This document shows positions 35,894 to 44,193 of a DNA stretch of 64,000 nt, one piece after another. The stretch is from CAWFXC01 sp963819735. Lineage in GTDB: Bacteria > Actinomycetota > Acidimicrobiia > IMCC26256 > DASPTH01. Location: the NCBI GenBank assembly GCA_963819735.1, contig CAWFXC010000002.1, positions 124,001 to 188,000 on the forward strand, given 5' to 3'. Below the pieces are notes generated by a model. The model saw only the letters and a list, made by a program, of their open reading frames with translations, was not told where the DNA came from and did no database searches. Position 1 is the first letter of the stretch, and the number at the start of each line of letters is the position of its first letter. A program made the position numbers and the translations under genes.

Positions 35894-37255
35894 TCACTCT
35901 CCCTGTCCGGTTGATTGCTCCAGCCGATCGAGCTGTTCCATGTCGTCGAACACGTCGATGCGATACGCGTGCACCGGCGTGTTCCGTCCCTTCACCGTGG
36001 TTTCCTCGAGCGCCACGCACTCGACCGGGACCCGCAATGCCTCGTAGGTGCTCTCGTTGATCACGATCCGCCCCGACGGGCGGGCGAGATCCTGGAGCCG
36101 TTGCGCCAGGTTCACGGTGTCGCCCACGAGCGTGTACTCGACGCGCTCTTCCGAGCCGAGCAGCGCCGCCGCGACGGGTCCGGTCGACACGCCGATCCCG
36201 ATGCCGAACGGCGACTTGCCCTCGCCCAACCACTGCTGGTTCAGCGCGCGCTGGCGCTCGAGCATCGACCGCGCCGCGCCGACCGCGCGATCGGCCTGAT
36301 CCTCGAGCGGCACCGGCGCGCCGAAGCACGCCATCACCGCGTCGCCGACGAACTGCATCACGGTGCCACCCTCGTCGAGGATGGCGTGATTCATCTCGGC
36401 CCGGTGCTCGCTGAGCTGCGCCGCGAGTTGGCTCGGGTCGGCGCGCTCGGTAATCCCCGAGTAGCCGCGGATGTCGCCCATCAGCACGGTGACGACGAGC
36501 TCTTCGGTTTCGCCGATCGCCCGCCCTTCGCTGCGCACCTTCTCGGCCAGGCCGCCGGGGAGCAACCGGCTGAGCCGTTCACCCTGCTCCTCACGGTCGA
36601 CGATCGCGGTGTGGAGCATGCGCAGCCGCTTCAACGCGCCGGTCGTGCCCGTGCTCGCGCCCTCGGAGAGCTTGAGGAACAGATTCTCGACCGAGTCGGC
36701 GACCGCCGCCGCGGTCGTGCCGTGCGAGGCGGCGATCGCCTTGATCGGCCGGCCTTCGGCCACCTCGTGGAGCAACTCCTCGTCGGCGGCGGTGAGCCCG
36801 CCCTCGCCCGTGACCGGCTTCACCAGGGCCTCGACGATCTTCGGGTCGAGCACCGACCCACCGGTCGCCACCTCGCGCACTGCCCGCGCCAGCTGGTTGC
36901 CCTCCCCCACCCGGTCCTTCAGGAGATAGGCGTAGCCGGCGGCGCCGTCGCTCAGCAGGGCGATCGCGTAGTCGGGGTCGTCGTACTGGGACAGCACCAC
37001 GACGCCGGTCCCGGGGTGGTGCTTGCGCAGCTCCTTCGCCGCGTCGATGCCCTCGCGCTGGAAGCTCGGCGGCATGCGGATGTCGGTCACGAGCACCTGG
37101 GGTGCAGCCGACACCGCACCCGCGATCAAGCTGTCGTAGTCGTCGGCGGTCCCCACGACGTCGAGGTCGGCTTCGAGCGCGAGCAGCGCCCGCACGCCCT
37201 CGCGCACGATCACGTTGTCGTCGGCCAGGAACACGGTGATCCGCCCGTCCGCCAT
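35894..37255 (-). CDS. Receiver domain - degenerate HTH - class III adenylate/guanylate cyclase
   Basis: A 453-residue protein. The receiver has Asp12-Asp13, phospho-acceptor Asp58 (VLVTDIRMPP) and Lys113 (YLLKDRV), and is close to that of the NarL-type regulator at 26730. Residues 153-200 align with that regulator's LuxR HTH (LTAADEELLHEVAEGRPIKA) but have lost its sequence. The cyclase domain starts near 253: metal-binding Asp261 (GDIRGYS) and Asp305 (QFVGDAVMACFGAP), transition-state Asn382 and Arg386 (VNLAQRL). The purine-choosing Lys is replaced by Gln301, so cAMP versus cGMP is uncertain. It heads the four-gene operon with the ATPase, permease and kinase. Confidence 0.9.
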   Translation of the reverse strand: MADGRITVFLADDNVIVREGVRALLALEADLDVVGTADDYDSLIAGAVSAAPQVLVTDIRMPPSFQREGIDAAKELRKHHPGTGVVVLSQYDDPDYAIALLSDGAAGYAYLLKDRVGEGNQLARAVREVATGGSVLDPKIVEALVKPVTGEGGLTAADEELLHEVAEGRPIKAIAASHGTTAAAVADSVENLFLKLSEGASTGTTGALKRLRMLHTAIVDREEQGERLSRLLPGGLAEKVRSEGRAIGETEELVVTVLMGDIRGYSGITERADPSQLAAQLSEHRAEMNHAILDEGGTVMQFVGDAVMACFGAPVPLEDQADRAVGAARSMLERQRALNQQWLGEGKSPFGIGIGVSTGPVAAALLGSEERVEYTLVGDTVNLAQRLQDLARPSGRIVINESTYEALRVPVECVALEETTVKGRNTPVHAYRIDVFDDMEQLDRLEQSTGQGE

Positions 37256-37473
37256 ATCGCTCCATTCCATGTGAATCGGGGCCGCGCCACAAGGTTGCTG
37301 AACCACCCGGAGCGGGGGGTGCTGGCCCCCTCTCCCCCGGACGGCCTGCCCCCTCGCCCCGGCTCCGCTTGCCGCGTACTCTCCCACTTGGAGAAGGCGA
37401 GTGCGTTTCGAGCACGTTGAGAATGACCGGCCAGGCAAGCGACCTGGAGAACCCGGAACCGAAAGGGCGCGTC
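37256..37473. promoter_or_regulatory. Divergent promoter region between the receiver-cyclase operon and the cyclic-nucleotide-binding gene
   Basis: 218 bp that must contain promoters for both the leftward four-gene operon and the rightward effector gene. No TGTGA-N6-TCACA CRP-type site is visible. A ribosome site gaaaggg precedes ATG 37474. The central part is very C-rich (gccccctctcccccgg and gccccctcgcccc). Confidence 0.5.
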
Positions 37474-38475
37474 ATGCGGATCGAATCGTCGGTGACGACT
37501 GTGTCGTGGATCCCTTCGGAGGCGGTCACCGGCCCACTCCTGAAGGGCACGTTCGAATCCGGTTTCACGCACTACGACGATCCGCCCGCCGACACCATCC
37601 CCACCGTCGAAGACCTCGAAGCCATGCGCGCCGCGGGGGCATTCCGGTTCGCCAACCGCCTGAGCGCGTGGGCCGACATCGAGGGCGGCCGCATCGTCGA
37701 CGCCGGCTACACGGGTGGCGGCCTCATGGGTCACACCACGGTGAGCCTGGCCAAGTTGCGGGCGACGTTCCAACCGGTGGCGCTCCCCGACATCCACCAG
37801 GACCCCGAGATCACCGACGACGCGGTCCGCTTCGTGCAGACCACCGGCGGTCGCACCGGTCTCCCCGCGCCGCGGCGGGTGAAGCACCCGCCGTTCGTGC
37901 AGTTCCGCGCCCCGACGGTGTGGACCACGCTCGCGCTCACGATCTTCGCCGACGGTACGTCGAGCTTCGAAGTGCTCGGCGCGAGCAAGTTCCCGCGCCA
38001 CTGGGTCTTCGACAACGACGGCAACATCGCGGCCAAGGTCGGGCTCGCGAACTTCAAGGACTGGTACCGCGACGCGTTCGGAAAGCACACACCGTGGGGC
38101 GACCGCGATTCACAGGCGCTGGTCACGGCGGTCGAGAGCGCGCTGGAGCGACAACTGTCGGTCACCATCATGTCGGAGGGCGAGCGGCCCGAGATCCGCA
38201 CGATCAAGAAGGGCAAGTGCCTCGTGCAGCAGGGCGACCCCGGCGATGCGCTCTTCCTCCTGCTCGACGGTGTGCTCTCGGTGCAGATCGACGGTGAAGC
38301 CGTGGCCGAAGTCGGTCCGGGCGTGGTGCTCGGCGAACGCGCGGTGCTCGAGGGCGGCATCCGCACCGCGACGCTCGAGGCGAAGACCGAAGTGCGCGTG
38401 GCCGTCGCCTCCGCCGACAAGGTCGACCGGGAGGCGCTGAAGGAATTGCGGGAGCACCATCGGGTCGAGAAGTAA
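37474..38475 (+). CDS. Protein with a C-terminal cyclic-nucleotide-binding domain
   Basis: A 333-residue protein. The first 220 residues have no motif I can name and contain few hydrophobic stretches, so they are probably soluble. Residues 225-320 form a CNB beta-barrel: IKKGKCLVQQGDPGDALFLLLDG, then the phosphate-binding cassette GERAVLEGGIRTATLE with Glu288 and Arg297, which contact the ribose and phosphate. It is divergent from the operon that encodes the receiver-cyclase. It is the natural candidate effector of the nucleotide made by that cyclase (inference). There is no HTH, so it is not a CRP-type regulator. Confidence 0.83.
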   Translation: MRIESSVTTVSWIPSEAVTGPLLKGTFESGFTHYDDPPADTIPTVEDLEAMRAAGAFRFANRLSAWADIEGGRIVDAGYTGGGLMGHTTVSLAKLRATFQPVALPDIHQDPEITDDAVRFVQTTGGRTGLPAPRRVKHPPFVQFRAPTVWTTLALTIFADGTSSFEVLGASKFPRHWVFDNDGNIAAKVGLANFKDWYRDAFGKHTPWGDRDSQALVTAVESALERQLSVTIMSEGERPEIRTIKKGKCLVQQGDPGDALFLLLDGVLSVQIDGEAVAEVGPGVVLGERAVLEGGIRTATLEAKTEVRVAVASADKVDREALKELREHHRVEK

Positions 38476-38552
38476 CCGAACGCCGCGGAACGCGCCGCCT
38501 GTCGCGCGGGCAGAGCGCGGCGCCGGACGCGCCCGGGGCTAGCGTCCTGCGG

Positions 38553-39347
38553 GTGCGGATCGCGACCTGGAACGTCAACTCGTTGAAAGCCCGCCAGGAG
38601 CGCGTCGAGGAATGGCTCGCGTACGCGCGTCCCGACGTGCTCTGTCTGCAGGAGACGAAGCTCTCCGACCAGACGTTTCCCCATCTCGCGTTCTCCGCGC
38701 TCGGGTACGAGTCGGTGCATCACGGCCAGGGGCAGTGGAACGGTGTCGCGATCCTGTCGCGCGTCGGGATCGCCGATCCCACCAACGGCTTCGACGAGAG
38801 TCGCGTCGATCCCTACGAGGGCGACGCCCGGATCATCGCCGCGACGTGCGCGGGCGTACGGGTCGTCAGCGTCTACGTGCCCAACGGACGCGAGGTCGGC
38901 ACGGAGTTCTACGACCGCAAGCTCGCGTGGCTCGACGCGTTCCACGACTGGCTGGCCGCGACCGCGTCGCCCGAACAGGACCTCGTCGTGCTGGGCGACT
39001 TCAACGTGGCACCCGAAGACCGCGACGTCTGGTCGCCGAAGGCATTCGTCGGCGCGACCCACGTGAGCGGGCCCGAACGCGCCGCCGTCGTCAAGCTCTG
39101 CAACTGGGGACTGGTCGACACGTTCCGGCGCCAGTACCCCGACGACGACGGCCTCTACACCTACTGGGACTACCGCGGCGGGGCCTTCCATCAGCACCGC
39201 GGCATGCGCATCGACCTCGTGCTGGCCACGGAACCGCTGGCCCGGCGGGCCGAATGGGCGGTCGTCGACCGCAATGCCCGCAAGGGGAAGCAACCGTCGG
39301 ATCACGCCCCCGTGATCACCGACTTCGCGAACGGAGACCGCTCATGA
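38553..39347 (+). CDS. xth: Exodeoxyribonuclease III (AP endonuclease)
   Basis: A 264-residue EEP-family nuclease for base excision repair. All core motifs are present: ATWNVNSLKAR, CLQETK (metal-binding Glu), VSVYVPNG, VLGDFNVAPEDRDV (catalytic Asp and Asn), the DNA-pocket stretch YTYWDYRGGAFHQHRGMRID, and PSDHAPV (catalytic His). GTG 38553 is the start. The next gene overlaps the stop by four bases (ATGA). Confidence 0.94.
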   Translation: MRIATWNVNSLKARQERVEEWLAYARPDVLCLQETKLSDQTFPHLAFSALGYESVHHGQGQWNGVAILSRVGIADPTNGFDESRVDPYEGDARIIAATCAGVRVVSVYVPNGREVGTEFYDRKLAWLDAFHDWLAATASPEQDLVVLGDFNVAPEDRDVWSPKAFVGATHVSGPERAAVVKLCNWGLVDTFRRQYPDDDGLYTYWDYRGGAFHQHRGMRIDLVLATEPLARRAEWAVVDRNARKGKQPSDHAPVITDFANGDRS

Positions 39348-39883
39348 CTCCCACGTCGCCCCCGCCCACCACTCCGGGACGCGGATCCGACGGCGGTGGG
39401 GCGCGCACGTGGCTCTGGGTCCTGGGCGGGCTCGTCGCGGTGCTCGCCATCGCGCTGGTGGTGGTGCTGGTGACGCGCGACAACGGGTCGAACGACGCGT
39501 CGACCACCACGACGATCGCGCCCACCACGACGGCCGCGGTCACCACCACCACGCCGCCCACCACCATCCCGCCGACCACCACAACCGTCGCGCTGCCCGT
39601 GATCACCGACGACCCGCAGACCTACGCCGAGTACCTCTTCGCGTCGTGGCAGAACGGGAACCAGACGACGGCCGCCAACGTCGCCAGCGCGCAGGCGGTG
39701 AGCCAGATGTTCGCGCAGGCCTACCCGGCGAAGGGGCCGTACACGTTCTCCAAGTGCGATCCGGCCGCGGGTTCGCTGTACTGCACGTGGAACGGGCAGA
39801 ACGGCGCCACCATCCAGATGACCGTGCGCACGCTCACCGGCGGGTTGCCCATCCAGGTGGAAATGGTGCAGTTCAACGGCTGA
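39344..39883 (+). CDS. Membrane-anchored protein with a Thr-rich linker
   Basis: A 179-residue protein that starts at ATG 39344, overlapping the xth stop (ATGA), with a ggaga ribosome site. One TM helix (TWLWVLGGLVAVLAIALVVVLV) is followed by a linker rich in Thr and Pro and then by a domain of about 90 residues outside the cell (DDPQTYAEYLFASWQNGN, two Cys residues that may pair). It looks like the small domain of actinobacterial 'TTT linker' exported proteins. Function unknown; it is coupled to xth only by position. Confidence 0.7.
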   Translation: MTPTSPPPTTPGRGSDGGGARTWLWVLGGLVAVLAIALVVVLVTRDNGSNDASTTTTIAPTTTAAVTTTTPPTTIPPTTTTVALPVITDDPQTYAEYLFASWQNGNQTTAANVASAQAVSQMFAQAYPAKGPYTFSKCDPAAGSLYCTWNGQNGATIQMTVRTLTGGLPIQVEMVQFNG

Positions 39884-40099
39884 GGTTCTCGACGAAGGCC
39901 GCGAACCGGTCGCGCGCGGCACTCCCAGCCGCCGCCAGGGTTCGGCTCATCGGATCCTCATCGGGAGGTCATCACGATCTCAATCGTGCAACGCGGATCG
40001 ATTGGCGGTTTCCTTTCACTGCACACCGGCGTACAGTCCGAACAGAGCATGGCCGAGCCTCCGAGGAGCGGGCGACATGCGGATACGGACCCTCCGGTG
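39884..40099. other. Intergenic region before the CBS gene
   Basis: About 216 bp with no convincing gene. ATG 40049 is an in-frame alternative start for the CBS protein and would shorten this gap. It must hold a promoter for the CBS gene or connect it to the xth transcript. Confidence 0.4.
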
Positions 40100-40534
40100 A
40101 TGCGAATCGCCGACATCCTCGAACGCAAGGGCGATCACGTGCTCACCATCGTCGGCGACACCACGGTGGCGCAGCTGGCCGAGCGCCTGCGCTTGGCCCG
40201 GGTCGGTTCGTTCGTGGTGTCGCACGACGGCTTCCACATCGAAGGACTGGTCGGCGAACACGAGATCGTGCACACGCTGGCCCGTGACGGTGAGGCGGCG
40301 TTGGGGCTGCCGGTCTCGGCGATCATGGTGGACCCTGCGCCCACCTGCGAACCGCACGACTCGGTCGAACACGTGATGATCGAAATGACACGGCTGCGGG
40401 CTCGACACTTCCCCGTGGTCGAGCAGGAACGCCTCTGCGGGATCATCAGCATCGGCGACGTCGTCAAGATCTTTCTCGACGATGACGCCCGGGAGATAGG
40501 GGTTGTACGCGACCCATACGCGACGCGCGGCTAG
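40100..40534 (+). CDS. Two-CBS-domain protein
   Basis: A 144-residue protein that is just a pair of CBS domains. It opens MRIADILERKGDHVLTIVGDTTV; the second repeat is VSAIMVDPAPTCEPHDSVEHVMIEMTRLRARHFPVV and ends LCGIISIGDVVKIFLDD. Such proteins bind adenine nucleotides (AMP, ATP, SAM) and regulate partners. ATG 40100 gives the family-like start; ATG 40049 would add 17 residues. No partner enzyme adjoins it. Confidence 0.8.
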   Translation: MRIADILERKGDHVLTIVGDTTVAQLAERLRLARVGSFVVSHDGFHIEGLVGEHEIVHTLARDGEAALGLPVSAIMVDPAPTCEPHDSVEHVMIEMTRLRARHFPVVEQERLCGIISIGDVVKIFLDDDAREIGVVRDPYATRG

Positions 40535-40611
40535 GAGCATGCCAAGCTGGAACCAGGAATGGGAGCCGGCAGAGGCCGGTTGAGCGAGGGCGGGGAAATG
40601 GAAACGGGCAG

Positions 40612-41238
40612 ATGTGGGTACCAATGCCGCCGATGGCTGCCGCCTCGCCACTCCCGATCGCGCTCGCGGTCGTCGGTGCGCTGGCGATCTTCGTAGCGTG
40701 GTTGCCGTTCGCAATTCGTGAGTCGCGGCGGGAGATCCAGTGGCCCACGGGCCCCGGAATCCCGTCGGCCCGTGAACCGGTTCAGCTCGTCGCCCCGCCA
40801 CCACCCCGGGCGCGTCGTGACGTGCCCTTGGCCGCGCCACGACCGGTAGTCGCGCCGGTCGTCGCGCCGGCCGAGGCCGCCCGAGGGGCCGGGGCTGCGG
40901 GCGAGGGGTCGTCAGAACGTCCGCCACCGGCGGCCGATCCGGTACCCGTGCCGGCCGAACGCCTGCTCCCGGCCTTCGCGGTGCCGGCCTCGCGCCCCGA
41001 CCGGTTCCAACCGGCGCTCGCGATGACCGCGGCGTCGGCCCGGGCGAGCCGGCCGGCACCGGCTTTCCGAGCGGCACCGGCACCGGTACCCCGGCCGGTT
41101 CCCGCGGTCGCCACCATCAGGTCGCCGGCGCGCCAACTCCGGTTCCGGGTGGTGGTCGTGGTGGCGGCCTTCGTCCTGTGGTCACGCTGGACGTCGGGCC
41201 ACCGGTCGCGCGCGGGCGGCGGGATCTCCCACCACTGA
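40612..41238 (+). CDS. Pro/Ala-rich protein with two hydrophobic segments
   Basis: A 208-residue protein: an N-terminal TM helix (LPIALAVVGALAIFVAWLPFAI), a low-complexity middle of Pro, Ala and Val, and a second hydrophobic run (FRVVVVVAAFVLW) near the end. I recognise no domain. It is kept because it fills the gap exactly, its stop is four bases from the convergent LLM gene stop, and the N-terminal helix is plausible. The opposite strand is also open here, so confidence is limited. Confidence 0.45.
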   Translation: MWVPMPPMAAASPLPIALAVVGALAIFVAWLPFAIRESRREIQWPTGPGIPSAREPVQLVAPPPPRARRDVPLAAPRPVVAPVVAPAEAARGAGAAGEGSSERPPPAADPVPVPAERLLPAFAVPASRPDRFQPALAMTAASARASRPAPAFRAAPAPVPRPVPAVATIRSPARQLRFRVVVVVAAFVLWSRWTSGHRSRAGGGISHH

Positions 41239-41242
41239 CGGC

Positions 41243-42322
41243 TCAGGGCACGCGGGCGGCTTCGACCTCGGTGTCGGCGTCGTCCCGTGGGCCCGCCAGG
41301 TCGTACGCGTCGGCGAGGAGGCGATACGACGCGACCCGATCGGCCGCGCCGTGCACCATCGTCGACACCATGAGCTCGTCGACGCCGGTGCGCGCCACCA
41401 GTTCGTCGAGCCGGGTGCGCACGGAATCGGGATCGCCTACCACGTGCGACGCGGTCCAACCTTCGATCATGGTGCGCTCGAACGGCGTGTACCGGTACTC
41501 GGCGGCTTCCTCGGGCGTCGGGTACACGTCGGGACGGCCGGAGCGCAGCCGCAGGAACGCGAGCGCACCCGGGCGCGCCAGCCAGCGCGCGCGCTCGTCG
41601 GTCTCGGCCGCGACGACCGACACGCCCAGCATCACGTAGGGCGAGTCGAGCTCGGGCGACGGCCGGAACGCGGCGCGGTACGTGGCCAGCGCGTCCATCA
41701 GGGCGTCGGGGGCGAAGTGGTACGCGAACGAGAACGGCATCCCGAGCAGACCGGCGGCGTGGGCGCTGTAGGTGCTCGACCCCAGCAACCAGATCGCGGG
41801 CCGGTAGCCCTGAGCGGGCACCGCGGTGATGTGCTCGAACGGATGGCCCTCGGGCAATACACCGGAGAAGTAGCCGAGCAGATCGGTGAGCTGCTGCGGG
41901 AACTCGTCGGGGCCGCCGAACGCACTGGCGCGCCGGAGCGCGGAGGCGGTGACGGGATCAGTGCCGGGTGCCCGCCCGATGCCGAGATCGATACGGCCGG
42001 GATGCAGCGCCTCGAGCATGCCGAACTGCTCGGCGACGGCCAACGACGAGTGGTTGGGGAGCATCAGGCCGCCGGAGCCGAGGCGGATGGTCGAGCTGAC
42101 GGCGGCGAGATGGGCGAGCAGGACCGGCGGCGACGAGCTGGCGATCCCCGGCATGTTGTGGTGCTCGGCGACCCAGTGGCGGCGGTACCCGAGCCGCTCG
42201 ACCTCTTGGACGAGCTCGGTCGAGTTGCGCAGCGCCTGCGCGGGCGAGGAGCCCCGGCCCACGGGCGCCAGATCGAGGACGGACAACGGGACGTTCGTAT
42301 CGCTCACTCTGACCTCGATCAT
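41243..42322 (-). CDS. Luciferase-like (LLM) flavin-dependent oxidoreductase
   Basis: A 359-residue LLM monooxygenase-fold protein: PLSVLDLAPVGRGSSPAQAL at the start (typical of the YhbW/alkanal-monooxygenase-like group), then YRRHWVAEHHNMPGIASSSP, IRLGSGGLMLPNHSSLAVAEQFGMLEALHPGRIDLGIGRAPG. It probably uses FMN or F420; the substrate is unknown. ATG 42322 starts the family-like sequence. It is divergent from the DUF1990 gene. Confidence 0.85.
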   Translation of the reverse strand: MIEVRVSDTNVPLSVLDLAPVGRGSSPAQALRNSTELVQEVERLGYRRHWVAEHHNMPGIASSSPPVLLAHLAAVSSTIRLGSGGLMLPNHSSLAVAEQFGMLEALHPGRIDLGIGRAPGTDPVTASALRRASAFGGPDEFPQQLTDLLGYFSGVLPEGHPFEHITAVPAQGYRPAIWLLGSSTYSAHAAGLLGMPFSFAYHFAPDALMDALATYRAAFRPSPELDSPYVMLGVSVVAAETDERARWLARPGALAFLRLRSGRPDVYPTPEEAAEYRYTPFERTMIEGWTASHVVGDPDSVRTRLDELVARTGVDELMVSTMVHGAADRVASYRLLADAYDLAGPRDDADTEVEAARVP

Positions 42323-42459
42323 CGTTCGGCTTCGCGGCGGGCCCGGCTCGCGCTCGCGCCGCTCGTGTCGTAGGTGCAACCGACGGCGGCGCCGGAGTGT
42401 TCCGCCGCGATGTGAGCGGCACGCCGATCCGCACGCGGACGGCATGCAAACATAGGCCG

Positions 42460-43035
42460 GTGTTCTCACTGCGCACCCCGACCACGGAACAGCGCTCGCA
42501 TTTCCTCGCCCGCCAGCGGCAGTCGCCCCTCACCTACTCCGACGTCGGGGCCACGCTGACCACCGGTAGCCCCACGCTGCCCGACGGCTATCACCACGTC
42601 CGCACCGCCATCGACGTCGGCCGGGGCGACGAGATCTGGGAACGGGCGAAGGACGGGATCCGGCGCTGGCGCGCGCCCGCGGCGGCCGGGATCGAGGTCG
42701 AACCCCCCGACGCGCCGATTCGCGTCGGCACGACGGTGGCTCTCGTCACCCGGATGGGCCCGCTGCACGTCCTGGCCGCGTGTCGAATCGTCGCGGTCGT
42801 CGACGAACCCGACCGCTACGGCTTCGCGTACGGGACGCTGCCCGCGCATCCCGAAGAGGGTGAAGAGTCGTTCGTCGTCGCGCGCGACGCGAGCGGGTTG
42901 GTGCGCTTCGAGATCGTCGCGTTCTCGCGTCCGCACGACCTGCTCACGAAGATCGGCAACCCGGTGGCGCGGAAGGTGCAGGAACGCACCGGTCGCAAGT
43001 ACCTCGAAGGTCTACGCGACTACGCCGCTACATAG
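42460..43035 (+). CDS. DUF1990 family protein
   Basis: A 191-residue soluble protein with the DUF1990 pattern: PLTYSDVGATLTTGSPTLPDGYHH near the start, AKDGIRRWRAPAAAGIEV in the middle, YGFAYGTLPAHPEEGEESF and the end ARKVQERTGRKYLEGL. The family resembles a START-like lipid-binding fold, but its role is not established. GTG 42460 is chosen. Confidence 0.82.
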   Translation: MFSLRTPTTEQRSHFLARQRQSPLTYSDVGATLTTGSPTLPDGYHHVRTAIDVGRGDEIWERAKDGIRRWRAPAAAGIEVEPPDAPIRVGTTVALVTRMGPLHVLAACRIVAVVDEPDRYGFAYGTLPAHPEEGEESFVVARDASGLVRFEIVAFSRPHDLLTKIGNPVARKVQERTGRKYLEGLRDYAAT

Positions 43036-43089
43036 CCGTCAACCCGCGACCGCCCACACGGCCGGCATCTCGTCGTGGGCGAACCAACG

Positions 43090-43136
43090 AACCTGCGTCG
43101 GCAGAGGCCGTATCAGGGCCTCGTACGACGCAAGTT
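43090..43136. terminator. Inverted repeat between convergent genes (same arms as at 14672)
   Basis: Arms aacctgcgtcg (43090-43100) and cgacgcaagtt (43126-43136) pair with one mismatch. An inner perfect 6-bp helix gaggcc (43104-43109)/ggcctc (43117-43122) extends it. It lies between the DUF1990 and quinone oxidoreductase stops and is followed by ttcggg, as at the first copy. Confidence 0.65.
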
Positions 43137-43179
43137 CGGGTGGAGTGAGGGTGAGGTCAGAGGTGCGGGCGAGTGCGCG

Positions 43180-44160
43180 TCAGAGGGTGAGGACGGTCTT
43201 GCCGATCACGGTGCCGTCGGCGACGGCGTCGAGCGCGGCGGGGAGGTCGAGGAAGGGCACCGCCTCGGTGATAGACGCCAGCCGGCCGTCGGCGGCCAGC
43301 GCCAACAGCGCTTCGTGGTCGTCCTCGTTCTGCTCCCGGGTGTAGCCCCCGGCGAACACACCCACGAGCGAGTAGTTGCGTCGCACCGCACGCGCGGTGT
43401 CGACCTGGGCCCACCGCCCGCTCGCGAAGCCGACGGCCAGGAGTCGCCCCTCGGGCGCGATGCAGCGGAACGCGGCGGCGGCCGCGTCGCCCCCCACCGG
43501 GTCGTAGACGACGTCGGCGCCATGACCGCCCGTCGCCGCCAGCACCGCTTCCGGCACCGACTCCGTGGTCCGGTCGATCAGCACGTCGGCACCGAGGCGC
43601 GCGCAGTACGCCAACTTCTCCGGCCCCGCGGCGACCGCGATCACGCGCGCACCCAGCGCCTTGCCCAGTTGCAGCGCGGTCGCCCCCGATCCCCCGGCGG
43701 CGCCGAGCATGAGCAACCACTCGTCGGCGCGCAGCGCGCCGCGACGGACCAGGCCGATCCACGCGGTCGAGTAACCGATGCGGAAGCCGGCGGCGTCGAC
43801 GTCCGACATGTCGTCGGGCACGCGGAACGCGCTGACCGCGCGCGCGACGGTGACCTCGGCGAATCCTCCGCGCCCGTCGGTGAAGCTGGTGACGGCCATG
43901 AGCCGCGACCCGGTGGCGACGTCCACGTCGACGTCGGACCCGACCGCGTCGACTATCCCGCACACTTCCTGGCCGGGCACGAACGGCAACGGCGGCGTCA
44001 GCGCGTAGGTGTCGCGGCACATGAACGCGTCGGGCATGCCCAACGCCGCCGCCCGCACCCGCAGGCGCACCTCGCCCGGCCCCGGCTGCGGCTCGTCGAT
44101 CTCGACCAGCCGCAGCACGTCACTCGGGGTGCCGTGGCTGCCGACCTGCCACGCCCGCAC
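43180..44160 (-). CDS. NADPH:quinone oxidoreductase (MDR family)
   Basis: A 326-residue zinc-free MDR protein. It opens MRAWQVGSHGTPSDVLRLVE, with PFVPGQEVCGIVDAVG, the Rossmann motif LMLGAAGGSGATALQLGKALGARVIAVA and VYDPVGGDAAAAAFR. No zinc-ligand cysteines are present, as in quinone oxidoreductases (QorA/ZTA1). It reduces quinones or related enones with NADPH. It lies 33 bp downstream of etfA on the same strand and may be part of that operon. Confidence 0.88.
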   Translation of the reverse strand: MRAWQVGSHGTPSDVLRLVEIDEPQPGPGEVRLRVRAAALGMPDAFMCRDTYALTPPLPFVPGQEVCGIVDAVGSDVDVDVATGSRLMAVTSFTDGRGGFAEVTVARAVSAFRVPDDMSDVDAAGFRIGYSTAWIGLVRRGALRADEWLLMLGAAGGSGATALQLGKALGARVIAVAAGPEKLAYCARLGADVLIDRTTESVPEAVLAATGGHGADVVYDPVGGDAAAAAFRCIAPEGRLLAVGFASGRWAQVDTARAVRRNYSLVGVFAGGYTREQNEDDHEALLALAADGRLASITEAVPFLDLPAALDAVADGTVIGKTVLTL

Positions 44161-44193
44161 GGATCGAGCCGACCGGAGTTCAGCAGGCCTGGC

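Noticed and set aside
37256..37473. A CRP-type (TGTGA-N6-TCACA) site controlling the cyclase operon
   Set aside because: I found no two-sided match; the only tgtga is without a partner half-site. The effector also has no HTH.
40782..41459. A leftward 225-codon frame overlapping the Pro/Ala-rich gene
   Set aside because: It is Arg-rich and overlaps the end of the well-supported LLM gene. The rightward frame has a TM helix and fits the gap.
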